Positions 51,141-59,739 of a stretch of DNA of 64,000 nt are shown piece after piece. The first letter of the stretch is position 1. Every line of letters begins with the position of its first letter. The DNA lies in contig CM066303.1 of assembly GCA_033807695.1 (NCBI GenBank), positions 3,162,001 to 3,226,000 on the forward strand, in the 5' to 3' direction. Made by a program: the position numbers and the translations under genes. The notes below the pieces were generated by a model. The model did no database searches. It was given only the letters and a program-made list of their open reading frames with translations, and was not told where the DNA came from. The stretch comes from Daedaleopsis sinensis (Eukaryota > Basidiomycota > Agaricomycetes > Polyporales > Polyporaceae).

Positions 51141-52690
51141 GCGAGCTGAACGGGACTCAGGACTTGTGACTGGCGTGCTCGGACCATTCCACGGATCGAC
51201 CCAGGATCGACCACTACGAGTGAGTGTCGTACAGGTGCTCTACGAGGCGTGAGTATGTCGTCTGCTCCCGCGACTACTCGCCTACGAAACATAATCGAGA
51301 TATCCTATACATCCTACACCGCCGCTCTCTCATAGCGACTGCGTTCAAGACTCGTATACGCTACTGGCAACGGATTTGGTCATCGCGCTCGCTCACCGCT
51401 GTCAGCACAGTCGGACGATCCTCCTGTCTGAGTCCGGGTCTGTGTCCGTTCCCCAACGTCCCATGGTTCAACACAAGATCCCAATGACCGCTGCCCCCCA
51501 GAGGCTCCCATTTGTTGTAGATCGGACCAGGATGATACCGTTTTCTCCGTAACGACCTCCACGTAAGTGCCCGCGCTCCGATTCTGTCAGTCCCGAAACA
51601 TTTTCACTTTCCCTGCACAGATCGCGCACGCGCCCTGCTCGAAGTCTTTGGCAGCACATTGGAGTTCTTCCGGCTGTCGTAATATCGTTCGCGGTGCTAG
51701 GGGGTCCATGCCGGGTCAGTATCTACGCAGTCTCTCGCACTCCAATCCGATTACTGACAGTGTCTATAGCGGACGCGTAAAGCACGCCCTACTAACGACA
51801 CTACGACACAAAGTTTGACGAGTCACGATGTCGCCATGTGCGCCTTATTGGGTGTCCCCATTCTCTACTACTACGCGACCACGATTGCGGTAGGACCCCC
51901 GTGTTGTGCTTGAAAGCGAAGCTCACCGCGCGGTGTTTAGACGCAGTGCTCATGGTGGCTTATGGTGGCTCATGATCTTTCACCGAACACGTGGAGCACA
52001 CTCATCTCGCGGCTGCCAACGTGCGTGAACCGGGGACAAAGTGGAGTACGAACGTCTCGGACCCGTCGCACCGGTGTGACTTCAGTGCAAGCACTTCCCT
52101 GCATGGGTCCACCGGACGGCGCATACATGGTGGTTCAACACCTCGTGGTGGCATTAGCAGTGTGGCGAAGGCGGGGAAGAGGAACAGTCACCGGTCATAC
52201 AGACGGTGTTACTTCAGTGCAAGCACATCCGTGCATGATTCCGCCGGACGACGCACACATGGTGGCTCAACTCCTCATGGTGGCTTTTACAATATGGCGA
52301 AGGCGGGGAAGAGGAACAATGGCAGAGCTTCTCTGTCGCCTTCGGCAGAAGCTGGTGGATGCGAGAGTGTACCCGCGGGCCGCTATCGTGCAGTCCTGGA
52401 CTTCAGGTTGGGAATCAGTGCCCGTACCTAGACGTCTTCACGTACCTGCCATAGTGTACCGTACTCGGGAGTCTAGTGTGGACAATCACACGGTCCCCGG
52501 TTATATCAATGTCTTCGAATCGGATACCGTCCGGTAGGACGAATATCCGGGGGTGCGTATGTACAGTTTCGTAGTCTCTGTGATCAGGGTGGCCAAACGA
52601 AACATCGCCAGGATGAACATACCTTGCTAGACCTACTGTCCGCTTCTGCCTCAAGATAGGAAGGTACACAGCTTAGAGTGATGAGACGTA
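51141..52690. repeat. Module F, copy 5
   Basis: Matches 6,740-7,980 and 16,850-18,050: a caggtgctctacgaggcg stretch near 51,233, the gtaagtgcccgcgctccgattctg intron near 51,563, and a ctactacgcgaccacgattgcgg block near 51,865. It includes a 132-bp tandem duplication at about 52,076-52,340. No intact gene. Confidence 0.5.
52076..52340 (+). repeat. 132-bp in-frame tandem duplication within module F
   Basis: Two adjacent copies start at about 52,076 and 52,208. Both can be read in one frame as a 44-residue unit beginning VTSVQA and ending near WRRRGRGT. The copies differ at many positions, so the event is not recent. The related segment of unit 4 (about 38,100-38,220) has a single copy. Confidence 0.6.
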
Positions 52691-52729
52691 CCATCATCAG
52701 TTGCATAAAAGCTACCCACTATCGAACAG

Positions 52730-53060
52730 GACCTAAGTGGGTAGAGGAACGGGTGAAGCCACAGTTGTTAGCCTTAGAGGGAGGAGATTGGCACTCTGAT
52801 CTTTTCCAGAGGGTAGATGACAGTGATCATGAACTTCTTGCTACATAGGGTTGGCTTGTTCTCAGCCGTTCTCGTGGCGTTCATCATCAATTCGTACGAG
52901 CTCCTTTCTACGCCGCCGGGCGAAGAATACCGTCCTCATCAATTTACCGCAGATATCGGTGCAACGGAACCACTTCACTGTAAAATTCCCTCCGTGACCT
53001 CAAGGCACTCTGTCGCTGTCGATCCCATAGTGCGGGGTTTCCTCTCTCTTCATTTGTGGT
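52730..53060 (+). pseudogene. DUF6535 pseudogene fragment
   Basis: A degenerate exon 3 (GPKWVEERV) is followed, after an apparent deletion, by VGLFSAVLVAF...NSYELLSTPPGEE from about 52,850 and then by VAVDPIVRGFL-type sequence. It shares derived changes (VLVAF, SYELLS, SVAVDP) with the fragment at 38,457-39,110, so the two come from the same sub-lineage. Domain ends before the second membrane segment. Confidence 0.65.
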
Positions 53061-53916
53061 CACTGTGGTTTGCAAGTAGTTGCTGAACGTATACCATGCA
53101 TCAATAGGACTCGTTTGAGGTAGCTTGTCCGAGTCGGTCGTCGACACGTGGGTGCCAGTTGATGGACTCGGATGCGGCGTGTAACGTGAGCATTGTTCGG
53201 AGTACCCTTCCACGTCTGCGCGGTGTTGGTGCCGCAGCCAGCATGTTCGCTGATAGAGGGGTGCCGAAGGGTAGACCTCTGGGACACTGAAGGCTTCCGG
53301 CACGTGAGAGGGGCACGGGGCCTCAGCGAGGTTGAGAGTCGCCGTAGGCCCGGAGGGAATGGAGGAATGAGCGCGCGGCGCGAGGTCTCAGCGAAGCTGA
53401 GGTCTGTACCCGGGGGCGTAGTGAAGGGCTAGTGGGCAGCCGGACTGTTAGTAGCGCGCAGCAAGATCTGGAGGGAGGCCTAGGGGAAAACGGGAGGGGG
53501 ATGGAACAGGGGAAAGGGGCGAGTGGGCCCGATTTGCATGATTGCGTCGAGAGTGTCGACAGGGTGGAGACCGTGGTAGGTGACTCAGAAGGTGCGGTAG
53601 AGGGAGTCGCTAGGAGTATCCACACGGCCAGCGTGTACGACGGAGTCCTAGCCGGCGATGAGAATGTATGGGAGCAAGCCGGCGCAGAAGGGTGCGACGG
53701 GCTCTTCGAAGAAGGCATCTGCTCGCACGAGGCGAAGAGAAGCTTGGTGGTGCAGTTGTAGGCTGGCCCGAGGAGGAGGAGCCAATTGCAAGGAGAAATG
53801 TGGCACGAGTGCGATCGGAGCCTATCGGAGCGCTTCGCCGAGCAGACCTGATATAAACGTCCAAGTTGACCTACGTGGTGGTGTGTCTCTCACTTCGAGG
53901 GAATCTTCTCGAACCC
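53061..53916. other. Spacer between module remnant and the RS-rich membrane-protein gene
   Basis: 53,090-53,250 is homologous to 40,345-40,455 (ccgagtcggtc, tgcgcggtgttggtgccgcagcc). From 53,251 the sequence matches nothing else in the window and changes to purine-rich GC DNA. Overlapping open frames at 53,432-53,761 (+) and 53,323-53,718 (-) are low-complexity and I cannot support either. The region should include the promoter of the gene starting at 53,917. Confidence 0.4.
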
Positions 53917-56900
53917 ATGGGCAATAGCTACTCCGTAGCAGAAGAGGAGAAAGAGGAGGAAGAGTTCAGACGGCTCGTCGAGGCTGTGGAATTGGCGCAG
54001 CATCGGTCTACTCAACAAGATGACATCGAGGCGGGGCGCGCGGCGACTCTTCAATATTCAAAATTCGTGCCTCCTAGGCCACCTGAGACAGCGCGCCCTC
54101 AAGCCGCACGCACACGATCCCCGTCTCCCAGGGGCCGGGCCGACTGTGAGTTCAGCGATGCGCATCTACTACCACTTGGACACTTACAAATGAACAGATG
54201 CTGCTAATTCTGCCGACCGCTTTGGAAGGACACGTTCACCGCCACGATCTCTACGTTATGGTTACAGTCCACCTGAGACAGCGCGCCATCAAGGCCCACG
54301 CACACGATCCCCGTCTCCCAGGGGCCGGGCCGACTGTGAGTTCAGCGATGCGCATCTACTACCACTTGGACACTTACAAATGAACAGATGCTGCTAATTC
54401 TGCCGACCGCTTTGGAAGGACACGTTCACCGCCACGATCTCTACGTTATGGTTACAGTCCACCTGAGACAGCGCGCCATCAAGGCCCACGCACACGATCC
54501 CCGTCTCCCAGGGGCCGGGCCGACTGTGAGTTCAGCGATGCGCATCTACTACCACTTGAACACTTACAAATGAACAGATGCTCCCGTACCAACCGTGTAC
54601 ACGCCATATCCGAGGTCTAGGTCTAGGTCTCGCTCCCCTTCACGCCGCTCTGAGTTTATAGGTAGTATACCAACCCGCCGCAGCGTCAGCCCCCGCCGGG
54701 GCGCCTCTGAGTCCCCAGCGCGCTCTCAAGCCGCACGCGCACGATCCCCGTCTCCCCGGGGCCGGCCAGGCTGTGAGTTCAGCGATGCGCATCTACTACC
54801 ACTCGGGACACTTACAAATGAACAGATGCTGCTGATTCTGCCGACCGCTTTGGAAGGACACCTTCTCCGCCACAATCTCCACTCCAAGAGTCTAGGTTGT
54901 CGCAGACATCAATGGCACCCGGCCACAGAACCCCGGCTGATCGCACGGAGGTGCCACCAGCGATGGGCGAGCCAAACCAAGTCCCTGACACCCAAGCGCA
55001 AAGCGAATCCCCGGAAAGACCATCGTTGCCAGATTGTGAGTTGCTTTGTGCGTTAGACACGTAGTAGTACTACTATCTAATCTCTATCGCCCTTCTACTC
55101 ACGATTCCCGACGTCTCTGCCTGCGCGAGTGACTGCTCGTCCAGCCAATCGTGCAGGCAGAAGCAGGTTACGCGGCAGCATTGGTAGGATCCGCAGCTTC
55201 GTACGTGGTATACGAAGCCCCACTAGGCGGCCCGAGGAGTCCCCAGTTCGGCGCGGGCCCGGGAGCACACGATCCCAGTACTCTTGGTATCGCCACAGAC
55301 AACAGTCTAGACTGTACAGGGGCCGGGCCGACTGTGAGTTCAGCGATGCGCATCTACTACCACTCGGGACACTTACAAATGAACAGATGCTGCTGATTCT
55401 GCCGACCGCTTTGGAAGGACACCTTCTCCGCCACAATCTCCACTCCAAGAGTCTAGGTTGTCGCAGACATCAATGGCACCCGGCCACAGAACCCCGGCTG
55501 ATCGCACGGAGGTGCCACCAGCGATGGGCGAGCCAAACCAAGTCCCTGACACCCAAGCGCAAAGCGAATCCCCGGAAAGACCATCGTTGCCAGATTGTGA
55601 GTTGCTTTGTGCGTTAGACACGTAATAGTACTACTATCTAATCTCTATCGTCCTTCTACTCACGATTCCCGACGTCTCTGCCTGCGCGAATGACTGCTCG
55701 TCCAGCCGATCGTGCAGGCAGAAGCAGGTTACGCGGCAGTATTTATAGTATCCGCAGCTACGGACGTGTCGAGGCCGAGCCGGACAGTACTAGAAACATG
55801 CACCCTGTATGTTTAGAGTATAGGTATGGGTATCGATTTCGCTCCCCTTCGTACTGCTGACTGTCTACGTGGTATGCGAAGCCCCACTAGGCGGCCCGAG
55901 GAGTCCCGGCGCGCACGATCCCAGTACTCTTGGTATCGTCACAAACGACTAGGGGCTGCTGAATATGATCTAGATTCAAGAGAGGGAATTCCCATCATAC
56001 CACCACCGACCTCGGTCCGACCTCAGCTCACAATCTCCATCCCTTCCCCTCCCGATGTCATACCTTTGTCCCCCCAAGCCGCGTCTATACAGCCAGTCGT
56101 GCCACCGATCGACCCACACCGGATGACCGGGCGTTCGCAGCACGAGCAGATGTTGCAGCTGTACGAGCACTCGCTCGCGAGATGGGAGCAGCACTCGCGC
56201 CTGGGGAACGAGCAGAGCATGCAGCTCATACAGGCCGTTCAGAGCGTTGAGAAGCAGCTCATTCTCCTCCGGCACAGGCCCGTCGAGTCGGACGAGCTCC
56301 TCCCGGTTGTCGACGAGGACAACGACGGGGCGGAAGAGCAAGGCGCAATGGCGCAAGGGCAGACCCTCGCGTTTACCGGCGGGGCTGATGCTGGGGCCAA
56401 GCAAAGCACGTGTCAAAATCGGGATCAAGCTCAGAGCCAGAATCAGCGGCAGCCCCGCGCACGGTCTGCGGAGCTTCTCAAGCCGTACCCGCACTTGCCG
56501 TACGCGACGGGGCTGGACAGGGTGCCGTGGTGCTCGGACGGGTGGAAGCCGACGTGGAAGGTGTTCCCGCTGAAGGTGTTCCGCGGGTCGGGCTACATGC
56601 GTCTCGATATCAGCGCGGGGTGGGACGACGCGGACGTGCTCCGGGAGCTGTCGAGGGCGTACGATCGGCTGCGTACGATATGGCGGAAGTGGTTTTCCCT
56701 CCGGAGCGTGAGGTGGGTGGCGAGTAGTAGAAGCTCAGGCGATCCGCACTGACATAGGGGGGTTTGGCGCAGGTCGATCACCGCGGTATACGTACGTGCG
56801 ATCAGGTCGTGAGCAAGTTGGTGGACACTCACCCGGTCTCGAACTATTCGTCGGCAGGCTAACCACACATTTGTGAATCCGCGCCGCGTCGGCCCCGCTA

Positions 56901-57269
56901 AGGTGAATCCGTTGAAGAACATGCGGCTGCGCTACCTCCTGCGGCACCCGGAGCAGATGAAAGACCGACACGAGTTCATGCAAGTCCTCACCGCACGCCC
57001 CGACCTCGGGATCGAGTTCGTCGAGGACTGGCAGCTGACGCGCATTGCGATTGCGATCCTGCTGCCGCTGCTTGCGTCGTCTGCCCTCGCTGTGGTCTAC
57101 TCGATCGTCGTTGGGGACGTCTCGGACGCATTCGCGATCGCTGGTGGGTTCGGTGTTCTGCGTTTCTCGGGCCTGCAACAAGAGCTGACCTTGCTTGACA
57201 GGGTATATGACCTCTGCGTACTCAGTGTGCCTAGTACTACTAGGCCTCTTGAACTTCGTCGAGTTTTGA
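53917..57269 (+). CDS. RS-rich, C-terminally membrane-anchored conserved fungal protein (12 exons)
   Basis: Spliced model: 53917-54145, 54198-54335, 54388-54525, 54578-54772, 54826-55035, 55157-55333, 55387-55596, 55718-55850, 55891-56712, 56773-56791, 56858-57143 and 57202-57269, giving 874 aa with all junctions in frame. The N-terminus is MGNSYSV, a possible myristoylation context, followed by an acidic coiled segment. Exons 2-8 encode repeated Arg/Ser/Pro-rich peptides (TRSPSPRGRAD recurs). Exon 9 has a glutamine-rich helix and then the conserved block GLDRVPWCSDGWKPTWKVF with WDDADVLRELSRAYDRLR. Exon 10 is a 19-nt microexon. Exon 11 ends with a membrane segment (about 820-843) after HPEQMKDRHEFMQ, and exon 12 supplies a second (YMTSAYSVCLVLLGLLNF) and the stop. 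From memory, proteins with this C-terminal block are widespread in higher fungi, without known function. The weakest junction is the 40-nt intron 55,851-55,890. Confidence 0.8.
54079..54577 (+). repeat. 190-bp tandem repeats (exon plus intron)
   Basis: The two full units 54,198-54,387 and 54,388-54,577 are identical except for one base in the intron (ttggacac/ttgaacac). A partial unit at 54,079-54,197 precedes them. Each unit contains one 138-nt phase-1/phase-1 exon and one 52-nt intron (gtgagttcagcg...atgaacag). Confidence 0.9.
54826..55717 (+). repeat. 561-bp duplicated exon block
   Basis: 54,826-55,156 reappears at 55,387-55,717 (offset 561). It contains an identical 210-nt exon and a 121-nt intron with a few substitutions, for example gtagtag against gtaatag. 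The unit also carries the 177-nt exon and a copy of the 53-nt intron of the 190-bp family. Confidence 0.85.
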
Positions 57270-57444
57270 TCCTCCTCTCCCGGGTCACGGCCCGTCGAGG
57301 CCTGAGCGGAACGAAGACAAGCGGGTGGCCAAGGCGCGCGGCAAGGCTTCGAAGCGCAAAGGCCCAATGCAACCGCTCCCATCCGACCATGAGCGCGACG
57401 AGAACGCGATATACCTGAACAACCGCATCACGTTCCCAAATTGC
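57270..57444. other. Junction between membrane-protein gene and array remnant
   Basis: Continues without a gene from the stop at 57,269 to the DUF6535 exon remnant. It includes a polybasic frame in the + strand, apparently 3' UTR or leftover sequence. The breakpoint of the array must lie here. Confidence 0.4.
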
Positions 57445-57516
57445 TGGCGTACCCGCGTATCATCTAGCAGTCGTCTGAGGCTCTCCGACGCTCTGCCTCC
57501 TCAGTCTGTCATTTAG
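57445..57516 (+). pseudogene. Remnant of the last DUF6535 exon
   Basis: Reads WRTRVSS...LRLSDALPPQSVI and a stop, matching the C-terminal end of DUF6535 copies 1 (ends LSDALPPQPVL at 10,852) and 2 (ends at 20,989). Nothing upstream of it belongs to DUF6535. Modules H and A follow in the normal order. Confidence 0.75.
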
Positions 57517-58060
57517 GCCCGTGGATCCTGACTAGTCGTCCGAACCGCCCGCGTTTAGCTTGGTTCCCTCTGTATGATAACGTTCATGCGACGGCACCCT
57601 TCCGCCTCAATGCTCCCCGTCTGACTCCATCTTACTCCTTTGCATCCACATACGTTTATCATAGGGTTCGCCGACGATTCTTCTGGCACAATCACATCCT
57701 GCTCTGCTATCCGCCCCACATGCCGACAGTCGAATCCCTCGCCTCCGAACGCGGATGAACGAACTGCGGTAATTCGCGAATAAGGACGCGCTGCGCGCGG
57801 TCGCCTCCATCGGCAACCTGCGCCCTGCCGTGCTCTGCTCCGGGATACATTCTTGTCACATTGCGTCTTTCACAGACTCAATATCTCTGATACTCATCCT
57901 CCATCAATCCACATTATCTATCGCTCGTCGGCTCAAGATTTGGAATATACAGACCGACCGTCGTGAACACGCACGTCGATGTCTAGTACTACAATACTGC
58001 GACGACGGAAGCGACTGACTCCTCGTTCTTGAACAATCTCCAACCGGCTCAGTAGCGAGC
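57517..58060. repeat. Module H, copy 5
   Basis: Matches 20,990-21,724 in order (cttgg-ctc, attcgcttcaatgctcc-like, tgccgacagtcgaatccct near 57,720, then gcgcgcggtcg-ctccatcggc near 57,795). Decayed; no gene. Confidence 0.5.
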
Positions 58061-58760
58061 TGTACCCACCTCGACTCCGATATCTCGGCGCAGCTACCTG
58101 AATCTCAACGCTCTCACACCCTTCTCGTTACCCCACTCGCTGCCGCTTCAAACTCCCATACCGATCCCGTGTACCGTTTATTCGTCTGGTCTTCAATAGA
58201 CGGACGACTTGTCGCTTCACGCTCCTCTCACTTCCGAATATCCCATGTCAAATCCGACGTTCCCCCTCAATATTCTCGCGCTCGTACCTGGCTCGCGACG
58301 GTTCCAACAACCGGCCGACCTTCCTCGTTCTCCCTGTCTTCAACAGCCCTATGGCGTTCCCCTTGTCCCGCACCTGTTCCGCTCGCTCCATACTCTCCGC
58401 ACTCTCTCTTCCGGCCGGCTACCGACTTCGCATATCTCTCTTGGTCCTTACACGTTTCTTGTACCATAAAATGTTCACTTTCCGACTCGACACCTTCCCG
58501 CTCAACACCTCTCCGACCGCCGTCCAGGCCACTCAACAAGCTTCCTCAATGCTTTCATATCTCCGAACCCGGCCTGGTCAGAATGGAAGTCAGTGACGAC
58601 CTCTTACACCGAGCTCGTTCGCTCACACCTCAGTGCTTCATCCAGGTGCACATCCACTACCCACCTTACACCGCAGTGGAGCTGCCGAGAATGTGTGCCT
58701 ATCTGCGATAGGCTCTGCTGCTGTTGTTCTGCTCCGAGTGGTCATAACTCCGATAGTGAG
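58061..58760. repeat. Module A, copy 5
   Basis: Anchor near 58,108. The closest copy by eye is copy 4, for example the shared cgcttcacgctcctctcacttc phrase. It carries a ggaagtcagtgac variant where other copies have the gtaagtcagtgac donor-like site. Confidence 0.6.
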
Positions 58761-59099
58761 TCCGATCTCCGATACGCACATTGGTGAGAGGTTCACCGCA
58801 CACGAAACCATAGCGCTCCGATGGGACAGATCTCACCGGGGTTCGCTGTCGCGATCCGTTTGTGGCGGCTCCTGCTGCTCTGTCGCGTCTCCGAGTCCGT
58901 GACGGCGCCTGCCCGTGCTCGATAGCACATGCCCTCTGACTACGCCCGGGAGATGTACACGAGGGCTCGGCTATGGGCTCGTCAACTTCCCCCGACGTAC
59001 AGGTACACACATGTGAGCAAGCTCACCGGTCTCGCGCACATCCAGGTCGACCACCTGCTCGCGCTCCGGGAGCACGGGAAGACGCACCTCGTGTCCGTG
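58761..59099. repeat. Module B, copy 5, interrupted by a LINE
   Basis: Follows copies 1 and 3 up to gacgcacctcgtgtccgtgt (ends at 59,100), after which the LINE tail begins. The continuation (cggac...) is not seen in the window. Confidence 0.65.
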
Positions 59100-59116
59100 T
59101 TTGTTTGTTTGTTTGT
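59100..59116 (-). repeat. LINE 3' tail, (CAAA)n on the element strand
   Basis: Simple tetranucleotide repeat TTTG on the + strand directly adjoining module B sequence. Such short repeats in place of poly(A) are common at LINE 3' ends. Confidence 0.8.
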
Positions 59117-59739
59117 TATCCTAGTTTACCGCCCTCGAGGGCCTAGCCCTATGGTAGGCAGTACAAATCGTGGTAGCTACGCGTTCGCCCAATAGACCGA
59201 GATGAAATCACGAAGCAGTGGCAGGGGGGTGAGGAAGTAGAGTCGAGGCACAGCGACCATGGCCATTAAGTATAGGAGCTCGGCCGAAGCCTAGTAAAGT
59301 AAGTGAGGGTGGATGGAGAGGGGTACGTGCGAGTGAAAGCAAGACATATGAGTGAGAAAGGGCTCCCCGACGCGCGCTGTCCCCGCAGCCCCCGACCCTC
59401 GAGCGGGTGGGGCCATGGGTTCTAAACCTTCTGCAGGATTTCAATCTCTTCTACAGGTTAGGGATACGGGTCGCGGTTCCCCGCTCCTCGTCAAAACTCC
59501 GCCATGCCCAGAGCAGTGGGACAGTGCGCGCCGTAGCCAAAAAGGAATAGATACAGAAGCAAAAAGATCCTTCGTGCGGTCGTCGCGGGCCCGGCGCCGT
59601 CCGTGCTGCCGCTCCCGAGGGGGCCCGAGACCGGCAGCACAGGCGGCCCCTACGTCGAGTCGAGATCAGCGCGCTCGAAGTGCCTGTCGAGAGAGTGGAG
59701 GGTCAGCGCAGGTCCGCACATGTTAAATCTAGCAGGGTC

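Noticed and set aside
53323..53761. Overlapping Ser/Thr/Pro-rich (-) and Gly/Glu-rich (+) frames
   Set aside because: Low-complexity complementary readings of purine-rich DNA, with no start context, domain or homologue that I recognise.
54812..55621. Identical 82-codon minus-strand frames at 54,812 and 55,373
   Set aside because: They are identical only because the 561-bp block is duplicated. The + strand exon model explains the region better.
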